A stretch of DNA of 52,201 nucleotides from Campylobacterales bacterium (GCA_016930915.1 JAFGFU010000016.1:1-52201), one strand, 5' to 3'. Positions 35,939-45,315 are shown, counted from the stretch's first letter. The notes: generated from the letters alone by a model not told the origin. Numbers and translations: made by a program.

Positions 35939-37866
35939 CCAACAGAAGCGCCATTTTTACGTGGACTCTCAGGACGAATAAGGCAGAGTCCCTCTTTATC
36001 TTTGGCCGCCAACAACATTCCCTCAGAGAGTAGTCCTTTAATGGTGGCAGGTTTAAGGTTGGCTACGACACATACTTGTGTATTCACCAGTGTTTCGGGG
36101 CTATAATATTCACGAATTCCTGCAACAATCTGACGAAGTTTTCCCTCCCCTAAATCAACACTGAGTTTTAAAAGCCTATCACTTCCCTCTAAAATACTAG
36201 CTTCTATAATGGTTCCAATTTTAAGTGAGGTTTCAAAAAATTGCTCAATGGTAATGATGGACTCGATTTTTGCCTCTTTTTTGGAGTTTTTTACAGGGGC
36301 TACTTCTGCGGGTATAGGTTCAGAGTGTGCCATAAGCTCTTCTTCAATACGAGGAAAAAGAGGAGGCACTTTTTCAATGGTAAATTCCTCTAAAAAGCTT
36401 TTTCGCACAACCAATTTATCATAGTTTGCTGTCGTGATTTCAAATCCAAGGGCTTTGGCAATGGTCGAAGTTGTTTTAGGCATAATAGGGTGCAAAAGGA
36501 TGCTGACACGGGCTAAAATATTAGACACCAATGCCACAAGGGCTAAGGCTTGCTCGGTTTTTCCCTCTTTGATTTTGACCCATGGTTCATGCACCGTAAT
36601 GGCTTGATTGGCAATGCTGAGTGCTTTCCAAAGCTCTTCAAGATAGCGGTTGGTTTGAAGCTCCAAGAGGTTATTCTCAACATTTTTTAAAATCTCATCC
36701 ACTGCGTTTAATTCACTCTCATGAAAGGCGTTTACATCTTTGGAATTAACCACACCGTTGCTGTATTTACCACTCATGCCAATAATACGATTTAAAAGAT
36801 TACCCAGTTCATTTCCCAGATCGGAGTTAATGCGATCCATAAGCGCTTTTTGGCTAAAATCACCGTCTTGTCCAAAAGGAACTTCACGAAGCATAAAGTA
36901 TCTAAAGTTTTCTAGCCCATACGCATCAGCAACCTCTTTTGGATTGACCACATTGCCTTTGCTTTTACTCATTTTTTCACCATTGCGTGTCCACCAACCA
37001 TGTGCGGCAACATGCTTTGGAAGTGCTAAGCCAAGGCTCATTAAAAAGGCTGGCCAGTAGATGGCATGAAAGCGTAAAATATCTTTACCCACAAGGTGCA
37101 TAGTTGCAGGCCAAAACTCCATATTTTTTTCATCTGTTCCATAGCCAAGTGCTGTCGTATAATTTAAAAGAGCATCGAGCCAGACGTACATGACGTGTTT
37201 ATCATCGTTCATGGAAGCGGGAAGTTTCACACCCCAATCAAAGCTGGTACGAGTAATGGAGAGGTCACGAAGCCCTTGTTTCACAAAGCTAATCACTTCG
37301 TTTTTTTTGCCTTTAGGAAGGACACATTTTTCATCGCTGTTGTACCATTTAATGAGGTCTTCTTGATATTTTGAGAGTTTGAAAAAGTAGCTCTCTTCTT
37401 TCACAAGGCGTGTTAATTTTCCACAATCAGGGCATTTGTCCTCATCGACCAGTTGGGTATCGGTGAAAAACGTTTCACAACTGACACAGTAGTGCCCCTC
37501 GTACTCACCTTTGTAAATGTCACCTTTGTCAAACATCACTTGAAACGCTTTTTGTACGCCTGTTTTATGTTCAGCGTCTGTGGTACGAATAAATTTATCG
37601 TAGCTAATCTCAAACTCATCCCAAAGGGTACGAAACTTTCCGCTGATTTCATCGGCATAAGCTTGTGGGCTTTTGCCTCGCATTTTTGCAGCTTCTTCAA
37701 TTTTTTGACCATGCTCATCGGTTCCTGTTAAAAAGAAGGTTTCATAGCCTTTAAGGCGGTAGTAACGTGCCATCGTGTCAGCGATAATCGTCGTATACGC
37801 ATGTCCTATATGGGGGACATCGTTAACATAGTAAATTGGGGTAGTAATATAAGCTTTTTGGGACAT
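35935..37866 (-). CDS. metG: Methionyl-tRNA synthetase with C-terminal tRNA-binding domain
   Basis: Class I enzyme, 643 residues. HIGH is in DVPHIGHAYT near residue 20, a zinc knuckle CVSC...CPDC lies near 127-147, and KMSKSKGN near 298. The C-terminal OB-fold tRNA-binding domain (FFETSLKIGTIIEASILEGS to the end) aids tRNA capture and dimerisation. The gene lies in a minus-strand operon mobB-fbp-(small Cys protein)-metG. The start is preceded by AGGAAAAACA on the minus strand. Confidence 0.95.
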   Translation of the reverse strand: MSQKAYITTPIYYVNDVPHIGHAYTTIIADTMARYYRLKGYETFFLTGTDEHGQKIEEAAKMRGKSPQAYADEISGKFRTLWDEFEISYDKFIRTTDAEHKTGVQKAFQVMFDKGDIYKGEYEGHYCVSCETFFTDTQLVDEDKCPDCGKLTRLVKEESYFFKLSKYQEDLIKWYNSDEKCVLPKGKKNEVISFVKQGLRDLSITRTSFDWGVKLPASMNDDKHVMYVWLDALLNYTTALGYGTDEKNMEFWPATMHLVGKDILRFHAIYWPAFLMSLGLALPKHVAAHGWWTRNGEKMSKSKGNVVNPKEVADAYGLENFRYFMLREVPFGQDGDFSQKALMDRINSDLGNELGNLLNRIIGMSGKYSNGVVNSKDVNAFHESELNAVDEILKNVENNLLELQTNRYLEELWKALSIANQAITVHEPWVKIKEGKTEQALALVALVSNILARVSILLHPIMPKTTSTIAKALGFEITTANYDKLVVRKSFLEEFTIEKVPPLFPRIEEELMAHSEPIPAEVAPVKNSKKEAKIESIITIEQFFETSLKIGTIIEASILEGSDRLLKLSVDLGEGKLRQIVAGIREYYSPETLVNTQVCVVANLKPATIKGLLSEGMLLAAKDKEGLCLIRPESPRKNGASVG

Positions 37867-37917
37867 TGTTTTTCCTAATTCATTTTGATTAACTATATTA
37901 ATTGATGGTGTATAAAC

Positions 37918-38115
37918 TCAAAACTCAAAGCCGCCACCTTCGCCCTTTGCCATACTTTCATAGACGGCTTTGACGTAGGCTTTGCGGGTTTCACATTCAA
38001 ACATTTTTTCACACTCGCTGCATGTCGTTACTTTTTTTTCATCTTGACATGCTTGAAGGAGTCTTTTTTTTTCTTGTAAATTTTGCTCAAAAACATCACT
38101 CATATCATTACGCAT
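37918..38115 (-). CDS. Small cysteine-motif protein (Cj0839c position)
   Basis: About 65 residues, no recognised family. It has a helical charged N-terminus, then [10 protein letters not shown] (CxxC-x5-C), a possible metal site, and a glycine-rich C-terminal tail ending GGGFEF. From ATG 38115 (MRNDMSDV) it overlaps the fbp stop by 8 bases, with AAGAAG seven bases upstream. ATG 38103 (MSDVFEQN) is an alternative. The conserved position between fbp and metG in campylobacters supports a real gene. Confidence 0.7.
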   Translation of the reverse strand: MRNDMSDVFEQNLQEKKRLLQACQDEKKVTTCSECEKMFECETRKAYVKAVYESMAKGEGGGFEF

Positions 38116-38944
38116 AGCACTTCTTAACACGTTCTATTTCTACTTTGGAGCCAAAGAAGCAGGGTGTGGTATCGTGAGGGTGTGAGGGGCTAAGCTCTAA
38201 AATTCTTTGTTTACCATCAATAGCTTCTCCCCCTGCTTTTTCGTAGACAAAAGCAAAAGGGAAGACTTCAAAAATCATGCGAAGCTTTCCTTTTGGCACA
38301 TCTGAGGTTGCAGGATAGGAGAAGAGTCCACCACCTTTTAAAAGAATCTGATGCAAATCAGGTACCATGCCTCCAGAGTAACGTAAACGATACCCATCGG
38401 CAAAAATGGCATCAATAAGCGCTTTATGTTTAGGCTCCCAGCACATTTGTGTTGAGCCAGGCGCATTGAGTTTGCCTTTTTCTTTGAGTTCAATAGTTTT
38501 AATAAACACAAATTCACCGCTTTTATTCATGCGGTACATTTTCACATCTTGCTCTGCAATCACCAATTCTACACGAGGGCCATAGACGACGTAAACAGCC
38601 GCCTTGAGATTAGCGCCTGCGTAGCCACCCTCATAAATTCCAAAGATAGATCCCACACTGAGGTTGACATCAATCAGGCTTGAGCCATCGAGTGGGTCGT
38701 ATCCGACACCGTAAATCCCATTTACATGTAAAGGTGTTTTTTCCTCTTTTTCTTCACTAATAATCTCTTTAATGGAAGCAACTTTAGCAAACTCTTCTTC
38801 AATAATCTGGTCGCTTTTGATGTCCAATTTAAGTTGGGTATCGCCTGTAGAGTTGATGTGATTTGAATAGCCTGTATCGTCAAACTCAATTGCCTCTTTA
38901 ATGCGGATGGCAGAGCGCTTTATCGCTTCGTAAATTTCAGTCAT
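38108..38944 (-). CDS. fbp: Fructose-1,6-bisphosphatase, class I
   Basis: Gluconeogenic enzyme. The metal-binding [24 protein letters not shown] lies near residue 85 and the substrate region [18 protein letters not shown] near 188. At 278 residues it is shorter than the enteric class I enzyme (about 330), as in C. jejuni Cj0840c. One perfect palindrome (38721) is read as LHVN just before the GYDPLDGSS motif. It follows mobB after one base. Confidence 0.93.
   Translation of the reverse strand: MTEIYEAIKRSAIRIKEAIEFDDTGYSNHINSTGDTQLKLDIKSDQIIEEEFAKVASIKEIISEEKEEKTPLHVNGIYGVGYDPLDGSSLIDVNLSVGSIFGIYEGGYAGANLKAAVYVVYGPRVELVIAEQDVKMYRMNKSGEFVFIKTIELKEKGKLNAPGSTQMCWEPKHKALIDAIFADGYRLRYSGGMVPDLHQILLKGGGLFSYPATSDVPKGKLRMIFEVFPFAFVYEKAGGEAIDGKQRILELSPSHPHDTTPCFFGSKVEIERVKKCYA
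38721..38732. repeat. Palindrome TTTACATGTAAA in fbp
   Basis: Perfect copy read as LHVN, next to the metal-binding motif. Confidence 0.95.
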
Positions 38945-38945
38945 G

Positions 38946-39443
38946 TTATTTCACTTTCTTTGCGTTTTTTTCTATCCAAGCCACGACGTGCTCAGGGTTA
39001 TTTAAATCTAAAATAGCAATATGCTCAGGAATAGTATAATCACTTAAACACACACTCTCATCCACAGCAATCGCATCGGAGCACTCAAAATAATCTTCAT
39101 TGAGTTTATTGCGAAAAATAGCGATACGAGGCAGGGGAAGATTTTTGAGTCCCTCAACCAATAAAAAGTCAAAATCACCGAGCATTTCAATAATATCATC
39201 CAAACTTTTTTGGCGTTTTGAAAAGAGTGTAGTACGTGTGGGGGATGTCACCACCACTTCAGCACCCGTTTGTGAAAATTTCCAGCTGTCTTTACCTTCA
39301 ACATCAAAATGAGCTTTATCACTCGGGTCATTTTTGATGATAGCAAGAGCGTACTCTTTTTTTAAGATATTTGCTACTTTGAGGATAAGTGTCGTTTTTC
39401 CACTGTCTGATGGTCCTGTGAAGGCAACTGCTAAGGATTTCAT
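38946..39443 (-). CDS. mobB: MobB, GTP-binding protein of molybdenum cofactor guanylylation
   Basis: P-loop GTPase that assists attachment of GMP to molybdopterin. Walker A is [10 protein letters not shown] (residues 10-19). [22 protein letters not shown] and [16 protein letters not shown] match MobB. Length 165 is typical. AGGA seven bases before the ATG is a good ribosome site. It is first in the fbp-metG-ybeY operon. A dyad (TTATTAT...ATAATA, 39462-39481) lies in the divergent promoter region. Confidence 0.93.
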   Translation of the reverse strand: MKSLAVAFTGPSDSGKTTLILKVANILKKEYALAIIKNDPSDKAHFDVEGKDSWKFSQTGAEVVVTSPTRTTLFSKRQKSLDDIIEMLGDFDFLLVEGLKNLPLPRIAIFRNKLNEDYFECSDAIAVDESVCLSDYTIPEHIAILDLNNPEHVVAWIEKNAKKVK

Positions 39444-39544
39444 TTTTTCCTGCTTTTTATGTTATTATCATGGCAATAATAGCAAAAAAAGATTTAGCTT
39501 TTGATGAGTTTATGAGATTTGAGGCTAAAAAATATGGAGTTTTG

Positions 39545-40021
39545 ATGCGGTATGTTGTGGTAACGTTTTTACTGTTTTTGATGAGCGGATGTGCTTCAAA
39601 ATTAGCACACAATGAGAGTGAAAAAGTATTAGATTATGGAATGACTCACAGTAAAAAAATAGAGATAAAACACTCAGAAACATCTCGAACTTTCGTTGTG
39701 ATTACTTACTTAAACCCTTTAAATCATGCGTTAGTAACGCAAGAGAGTGAAAAATTTATTGTAGGAACTTATATGGCGACAGGTGAGGCAGTTTCTACAA
39801 AAATGATGCTGGAATCGTTTGCCATTAACAAAAAGCATGATGAGGTGCGTGTAAGAGCACTTGCAAAAGATGACCCTTTATTAACATTGGTTTCTTCTGC
39901 AAATGCATGGACGGATTATCTTTTGGTGGAAGCACCCTACAGTGATACCATTGACATGGAGATTAGTTTCGAAACCGATCACTCGCAGAGGGTATCAGTA
40001 ACATTTCGAAAAGATTATTGA
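39545..40021 (+). CDS. Small lipoprotein of unknown function (Cj0842 position)
   Basis: I choose ATG 39545 (MRYVVVT), with GGAG five bases upstream. It gives a clean signal peptide and lipobox LMSGC (Cys16). The upstream-extended frame from 39470 would bury the signal peptide. The mature part (about 142 residues) is beta-rich with no motif I recognise. It is divergent from mobB. Its 3' end overlaps the convergent slt gene by 59 bases. Confidence 0.75.
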   Translation: MRYVVVTFLLFLMSGCASKLAHNESEKVLDYGMTHSKKIEIKHSETSRTFVVITYLNPLNHALVTQESEKFIVGTYMATGEAVSTKMMLESFAINKKHDEVRVRALAKDDPLLTLVSSANAWTDYLLVEAPYSDTIDMEISFETDHSQRVSVTFRKDY

Positions 40022-41603
40022 TTGAAACGGTATCGCCTAGTAATTGGCGATATACCACATAATTTGCCAGTACTTTCTTCCCGTATTCACGACTCTCTTC
40101 GTTCACCATTTTTTCCATACTCCAAAACGGTTCATACGCATTTTGTGAAAAAGCACCTCCTTGAAGGTGTCGTTTGGTAAATCCAATGCCACCATTGTAC
40201 GCATAAGCGACAAAGAGTGGGTGCATTAGGTTGCGTTCTAAAAAATCTAGATGTATATTTCCAAAAAGATAGGCAACGCGTGGGTCAAACATGGCACTGA
40301 TATCAAAACTATCAAGTTTTGTTTTTTTAGCGATATCTCGTGCCACAAAAGGTATAAACTGCATCATGCCTAGTGCATAAGAGGTTGAAACCACAGAGGG
40401 TAAAAAACGGCTCTCTTGGCGGGCAATCGCCAACATAAGCGCTTGTCTGTGAATGGAGTAATGTGCAATTTCCTCGGCATAAGGAATAGGGTAGTAATGC
40501 TTACTGTACCGTGTTGCTCGCTCCATTAAATAGCAATAATGTGGCAACGTATTGGCGTATTCGAAACTATGCGCAAACGCTTCCACCTCTTTTGTATTCA
40601 TGTTATAAACTTTATTCATCTCTTTTGCCCACGCAAAAGGATCACTCACATCAAAGCTGGGATGTTTCCCTTGAAGAAGCGGTGAAATAACATTTTTTAA
40701 AGGTATACTCAGTGTTTCAAACGCAAACAATGAGTAAATATTGATATCACTGCTTTGAGAGAGTTTTTGTAAATAGTGTGCATTATGACTTGTAAGGTAT
40801 TGCCAAAAGAGAGCTTTATCTTTCTCCTCTTGTTTACGGGCACGCTCAATGGAGTGTTCAAAAAAGGCAAGGGCTTTGCTTTTTTCATTGTATTTAAGGG
40901 CATTGAGTCCCAAATAAAAAAGTGATTTTGAGTTTACATGTAAAGACGGTGCAATAGACAAAAGTGCTTTTTGCATGGTCTCAAGTTTTTCATTTTGAAT
41001 GGTATTGTAAACCAATTGATTAAAGCGTGGATGATTGGAAAGCCTATTTAACTGCTCTTTTGGAGGGGTGTGTTGATTAAAATTGGCAAGTTTATAGGCA
41101 GTAATACTTCCATTATAGAGGCTTAAAAAGGTCTCAGTATCGCTTTTAAGGGCACTTTCATAGACATTTTCGCTCTCCATGAGGCTAATGAGCTTTGTTA
41201 AGGTTTTGTTTTGTATACGAGGTTTAATGTATGCCAGTTGGCTTTTAGGCAAAGAGGTAAGTTTTGCAGCGTTTATACCAATGTTTAAACACGCATCATC
41301 TTCTTTCATGAGGCTGGTAATATCAAGGTCAAGACACTGTGAGATTTTTTTAAATTCAGGATTATCCATTTTTTTAGCAAAAAGGTGGAAAAAACGAAGA
41401 TTCATGGTGTGAACCATGCCAAACAGCGCTTTGGCTTCGGCTGGTGTTGCTTTATCGCTTTGGAGATATTCGTACATGTAAAAATCTTTTGCTAAGGATT
41501 GGGGTTTGTCTTTAAAAAATGAAAAATCCACCCCTTCATTAGCAAGCAATGGGCTAAAGGCTAAAAGGCAAAAAAGCGTGCCAATGAGAAATTTACAGCG
41601 CAT
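39963..41603 (-). CDS. slt: Soluble lytic murein transglycosylase
   Basis: Periplasmic enzyme cutting peptidoglycan glycan strands. I set the start at ATG 41603 (MRCKFLIGTLFCLLAF), which gives a signal peptide ending LLA; the frame extends upstream without support. An alpha-solenoid occupies most of the protein. The GH23 catalytic domain lies at the C-terminus, with the Glu of IARQESRF, then YALGMMQFIPFVA and AYNGGIGFTKRHL. It overlaps yggT by 11 bases. One perfect palindrome (LHVN) and one partial copy (41471) occur. It corresponds to C. jejuni Cj0843c. Confidence 0.92.
   Translation of the reverse strand: MRCKFLIGTLFCLLAFSPLLANEGVDFSFFKDKPQSLAKDFYMYEYLQSDKATPAEAKALFGMVHTMNLRFFHLFAKKMDNPEFKKISQCLDLDITSLMKEDDACLNIGINAAKLTSLPKSQLAYIKPRIQNKTLTKLISLMESENVYESALKSDTETFLSLYNGSITAYKLANFNQHTPPKEQLNRLSNHPRFNQLVYNTIQNEKLETMQKALLSIAPSLHVNSKSLFYLGLNALKYNEKSKALAFFEHSIERARKQEEKDKALFWQYLTSHNAHYLQKLSQSSDINIYSLFAFETLSIPLKNVISPLLQGKHPSFDVSDPFAWAKEMNKVYNMNTKEVEAFAHSFEYANTLPHYCYLMERATRYSKHYYPIPYAEEIAHYSIHRQALMLAIARQESRFLPSVVSTSYALGMMQFIPFVARDIAKKTKLDSFDISAMFDPRVAYLFGNIHLDFLERNLMHPLFVAYAYNGGIGFTKRHLQGGAFSQNAYEPFWSMEKMVNEESREYGKKVLANYVVYRQLLGDTVSINNLFEMLLIPSASDRFRN
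40933..40944. repeat. Palindrome TTTACATGTAAA in slt
   Basis: Perfect copy read as LHVN in the solenoid domain. Confidence 0.95.
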
Positions 41604-41889
41604 TGGCAAGGGCAAATAAGAGTTTAACCGCAAATAAGTCAACAAATTGAAGGACCAAAATGACAATTAACGGGGCTAAATCGACTCCACCAATCAGCGT
41701 TGGAACGAATTTACGAATAAAAGCATAAACAGGGTTGGTTAAACGAAAGAGAATCTGCACAATGGGATTGTACGGATCAGGTCGTACAAAGGTAATCAGT
41801 GCTGCAATAATCACCACCCAAATATATATATTAATTAACGTATGTAAGATAGTGGCAAATGCCTCAATCAGGGTTGCTAAAACAATCAT
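41593..41889 (-). CDS. yggT: YggT-family integral membrane protein
   Basis: 98 residues with two membrane helix pairs and the YggT signature VRPDPYNPIVQILFRLTNPVY in the middle. Function of the family is poorly known (linked to osmotic stress and membrane organisation). It overlaps gltX-like upstream by 4 bases and slt downstream by 11. Confidence 0.9.
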   Translation of the reverse strand: MIVLATLIEAFATILHTLINIYIWVVIIAALITFVRPDPYNPIVQILFRLTNPVYAFIRKFVPTLIGGVDLAPLIVILVLQFVDLFAVKLLFALANAL

Positions 41890-43031
41890 CGAACAATCTC
41901 CTTAAGATAATTTTTAAGAAAAGGGTAGGTTTGAGCAAGGGCTAAACCACTCTTTTCTCCCATGAATAAAACGTGAAGCGGTGTGAAAAATGCTTCAGCT
42001 TTTAAAGCACTTTTTTCTGCCAAATAGGCTTCAAAAGCATCATAACTTTCAAAATAAGGCGCTTCTAAAATGAGTTTTTGAAGCGTTTTACTCTCCGTTT
42101 CAAACCCACATAAAGGCTCTTTTTTCGAAAAAATAGCGTCTATCTTTACTTTGATTTCAGCGGTAGTGTTTAGCGTATTGGTGTAAAGTTTTGCCAGTTT
42201 CCCAATGTTTTCACACGCATACCCTAAACGTTTTGAAAGCTCCATATCGCTGAGGTTTTGAATGCACTCTTTGTTCATGTGGCGCAGTGCTTCTTTCTCA
42301 AACGCCACAGCTGTGTTTGTTTGTTGCTCTTCGCAACTTTGCCATTCTGTGCCAAGTGCTAAAAGGTACTGTGTAATTGCTTCAGGCATAAATCCTTCAT
42401 CCAAAAGTGCTTTCACGCTCCATGTCTCAGCGTTTTCAAGGTTTGGAACGTAAAGATAGTTTAAAGCTTCTTCGTAGCTCAATGATTCCCTTACTAAGGT
42501 TTCTTTGACGGCATCTTCTTTATGCTTTGCCTCACGAATGAGGGTGCTGACACCTTGAAGCATATCATCACACGCCCTAGCAAATACAGACGTTGGGTAT
42601 TTGTCTCTTCGCATGATGGTAAAGCTATCGTTTGTTCTGGAAGAGGGTTTCATGCGAATCACAAAAGGGCTAGGATTGTTTAAAATCTCTTCATTACTTA
42701 AAGGTTCACAGGCTCCATCATAAGGAGAGGCTTTATCTTCAGCGCAAAAGCAGATAAAGGCTTTTTTTCTATCCAGCAGCGTGGAGGCAAATTGGAGATG
42801 GTATTTAAAGTTGTTGCTTTGATAGTAGATCTGCGTGTAAGAGATACTAAAAAGCGATAAAATCTCTAAAAGTTCATCTTCTCTTCTCTCCATCTCCTCG
42901 CTTCGTTTGCCATCTTCCATGCGTACAATCAACGGTAGGTTTTTTTGCTGGGCATAAAGAGCACTCAAAAGAGCGATGCGAAGTTCACTCACTAAAAGAG
43001 CATGGGTAGGCGCAACTGAAAATCTAACCAT
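41886..43031 (-). CDS. Glutamyl-tRNA synthetase paralogue without catalytic motifs
   Basis: A 381-residue relative of GltX that has lost its active site. The N-terminus aligns with RFAPSPTG-x-x-HIGN-x-R, but the HIGH position reads LVSE (residues 13-16). RIEDTD reads RMEDGK. The loop region that should hold KMSKR is deleted: after VSTLIRE the sequence runs to NYLYVPNLENAETWSVKALLDEGFMPEAI with no lysine motif. The C-terminal helical part is preserved. The frame is intact with no stops, so it is under some constraint or decayed recently. It lies in the gltX position of C. jejuni (Cj0845c), 8-base overlap with glnS. It is probably not an aminoacyl-tRNA synthetase; a tRNA-binding or regulatory role is conceivable. 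Confidence 0.85.
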   Translation of the reverse strand: MVRFSVAPTHALLVSELRIALLSALYAQQKNLPLIVRMEDGKRSEEMERREDELLEILSLFSISYTQIYYQSNNFKYHLQFASTLLDRKKAFICFCAEDKASPYDGACEPLSNEEILNNPSPFVIRMKPSSRTNDSFTIMRRDKYPTSVFARACDDMLQGVSTLIREAKHKEDAVKETLVRESLSYEEALNYLYVPNLENAETWSVKALLDEGFMPEAITQYLLALGTEWQSCEEQQTNTAVAFEKEALRHMNKECIQNLSDMELSKRLGYACENIGKLAKLYTNTLNTTAEIKVKIDAIFSKKEPLCGFETESKTLQKLILEAPYFESYDAFEAYLAEKSALKAEAFFTPLHVLFMGEKSGLALAQTYPFLKNYLKEIVR

Positions 43032-45273
43032 GGTTCAGCTTCTTTGAAATCAGTTCATTGACAATGGTTGGATTGGCTTTGCCACCACTTAGCTTTAAAA
43101 CTTGTCCCACAAAAAAGCCAAAAAGATTGCTATTGCCCGCTTTGTATTTGGCGACATTCTCAGGGTTCTTTGCCATGACGTCATCAATAAGAGGCTCAAT
43201 CACAGCAGGGTCGCTGATTTGTTTAAGTCCTTTGCTCTCAACGATGCTAAGAGGTTTTTCGCCTGTTTGAACCATCACTTCAAAAACCTCTTTGGCAATC
43301 TTAGAGGAAATAATTTCTGTATCGAGCATCCCCACCAGTTCAGCCACTTCGTGAGACGTAAATGTGAGAGGCACTTCTTTTTTAAGTTCACGTGCAACTT
43401 CGTTGGCAACGATATTAGCGATGCTTACAGGACTGTTTACATGTAAAAGGGTCGCGTCATAAAATGCAGAGAGTTTTTCATCACGAGCTAAGGTATTGGC
43501 AATTTCTGTGTTGAGGTTTAAGGTGCTTGTGTAGCGCTCAAAACGTGCTAGTTCTGCCTCATTCATTGGTACAACATCACCCTCAATATGTGCCTTTTTG
43601 GTTTCTATTTTAGGGGTGTTCTTTGGTGCTTCTGCTTTTTTAGCCCATGAATCTTTAAGCCCTACGATTTTATTAAAAACAGGTTTGGCATCGGTGTAGT
43701 CGATAGGGTCAGCGTAAAAATAGCCTTGCCTTTCAAACTGAAACCTGACATCGATTTTTTCACTGATAACAGCAGGTTCCACAAAGGCGTGAGTGTTTAC
43801 ATGTAAAGAATCTGGGTTTAAATCTTCAAGTCCATCGGGTGCATCAACTCTGTATAAACGCTCATACAGTCTGACCTCTATCTTTTTGGCATGTTTGGCA
43901 CTCACCCAATGAATCGCACTTTTGGTTTTAATGCCACTGGTGTCAGTGCCACTTTTAGAATTGGGGTGGTAGGTCGCTTTGAGCTCGATAACAGCGCCTT
44001 TTTTATCTTTGATAATCTCTTTACATGTAAGAATGTAAGCATGTTTGAGGCGCACGGATTGTGTGGGCATAAAGCGATTGTAGCCTTCCATTGGATGTTC
44101 CATAAAATCGTCTCGCTCAATGTAAATCTCTTTGGCAAAAGTAAGTTTTCGTGAACCAACTTTAGGCACATCGTGTGGGTAGTAAGAGGCTTCTATTTCC
44201 TCTTCCCCCTCGTAATTTTCAATGGTAACTTTTAGAGGGTCAAGTACGCACATCACACGAGGGACTTTTTGGTTTAAATCATCTCGGATACAAAATTCCA
44301 GTTGTGCGACATCGACCATGGAGTTTGCTTTGGCAATACCGATTTGCTCACAAAAGTTGATGATAGACTCAGGCGTGTAGCCTCTGCGTTTGTAGCCAGC
44401 AATCGTTGGAAGTCGTGGATCATCCCATCCGTTGACATAGCCACCATTAACCAGTTCTAAAAGCTTTCGCTTGCTCATCACCGTGTAGTTGATGCCAAGG
44501 CGTGCAAATTCGTGCTGATACGGACGAGGAGGCGTGAGCTCCAATGCATCTAGTACCCAGTCGTAAATATCACGGTTGTTTTCAAATTCGAGTGTACAAA
44601 TGGAGTGGGTAATGCCCTCAATGTAGTCGGATAAACAGTGCGCAAAGTCGTACATTGGGTAGATGCACCACTCATCACCCGTTCTAAAATGATGGGCGTG
44701 GCGAATGCGGTACAAAAGGGGGTCACGCATTTTCATATTTGCCGCACTCATATCAATTTTAGCACGTAAGACATGCTCACCGTCTTTAAATTCGCCTTGT
44801 CTCATGCGCTCCAAAAGCTCTAGGTTTTCTTCGATGCTACGACTTGCGTAGACACTACGACGTCCCGCTTCTGTGACACTGCCTCGGTACTCACGTATCT
44901 CTTCTTCGTTTAGGCTATCGACGTAAGCTTTGCCCATTTTAACCAGTTGTACGGCATAGTCATAAATTTTAGGAAAATAATCAGACGCATAACGAACCTT
45001 CCCATTCCATTTAAACCCAAGCCATGTCACCGCATCTTTAAGCGCTTCAACGTATTTTGTATCTTCGGTGGTAGGGTTGGTGTCGTCCATGCGGAGGTTA
45101 CAATGCCCCTCATAATCACGTGCAATGCCAAAATTGATACCAATAGACTTAGCATGTCCAATGTGCGGAAAGCCATTGGGCTCAGGAGGAAATCGTGTAA
45201 CAATGGTTTGATATTTGCCTGATTTTAAGTCCTCTTCAACTTTTACACGTAAAAAATCTTTACTCTCGCTCAT
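43024..45273 (-). CDS. glnS: Glutaminyl-tRNA synthetase with C-terminal YqeY domain
   Basis: Charges tRNA-Gln directly. HIGH is in PPEPNGFPHIGHAKS (residues 37-40), and VMSKRKL near 265 is the KMSKS loop. The two beta-barrel anticodon domains follow to about 560. Residues from about 575 to 749 are a GatB/YqeY tail-type domain, ending in FFVGQVLKLSGGKANPTIV. GlnRS-YqeY fusions are known from Deinococcus, where the tail binds tRNA. C. jejuni and H. pylori lack GlnRS and make Gln-tRNA by GatCAB, so this gene is probably a transferred addition. Two perfect palindromes (LHVN) and two near matches occur in it. It heads the operon glnS-gltX-like-yggT-slt. Confidence 0.93.
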   Translation of the reverse strand: MSESKDFLRVKVEEDLKSGKYQTIVTRFPPEPNGFPHIGHAKSIGINFGIARDYEGHCNLRMDDTNPTTEDTKYVEALKDAVTWLGFKWNGKVRYASDYFPKIYDYAVQLVKMGKAYVDSLNEEEIREYRGSVTEAGRRSVYASRSIEENLELLERMRQGEFKDGEHVLRAKIDMSAANMKMRDPLLYRIRHAHHFRTGDEWCIYPMYDFAHCLSDYIEGITHSICTLEFENNRDIYDWVLDALELTPPRPYQHEFARLGINYTVMSKRKLLELVNGGYVNGWDDPRLPTIAGYKRRGYTPESIINFCEQIGIAKANSMVDVAQLEFCIRDDLNQKVPRVMCVLDPLKVTIENYEGEEEIEASYYPHDVPKVGSRKLTFAKEIYIERDDFMEHPMEGYNRFMPTQSVRLKHAYILTCKEIIKDKKGAVIELKATYHPNSKSGTDTSGIKTKSAIHWVSAKHAKKIEVRLYERLYRVDAPDGLEDLNPDSLHVNTHAFVEPAVISEKIDVRFQFERQGYFYADPIDYTDAKPVFNKIVGLKDSWAKKAEAPKNTPKIETKKAHIEGDVVPMNEAELARFERYTSTLNLNTEIANTLARDEKLSAFYDATLLHVNSPVSIANIVANEVARELKKEVPLTFTSHEVAELVGMLDTEIISSKIAKEVFEVMVQTGEKPLSIVESKGLKQISDPAVIEPLIDDVMAKNPENVAKYKAGNSNLFGFFVGQVLKLSGGKANPTIVNELISKKLNHG
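43436..43447. repeat. Palindrome TTTACATGTAAA in glnS, YqeY part
   Basis: Perfect copy read as LHVN within the C-terminal domain. Confidence 0.95.
43796..43807. repeat. Palindrome TTTACATGTAAA in glnS, anticodon domain
   Basis: Perfect copy 360 bases from the previous, read as LHVN. Confidence 0.95.
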
Positions 45274-45315
45274 GTTATTAAAACCTTTTTTGATTGATAA
45301 CTCGTATGAATGTTT

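Noticed and set aside
43058-45222. Plus-strand open frames opposite glnS (for example 43102-43446 and 44947-45222)
   Set aside because: They lack ribosome sites and family features and mirror the coding periodicity of glnS on the other strand.
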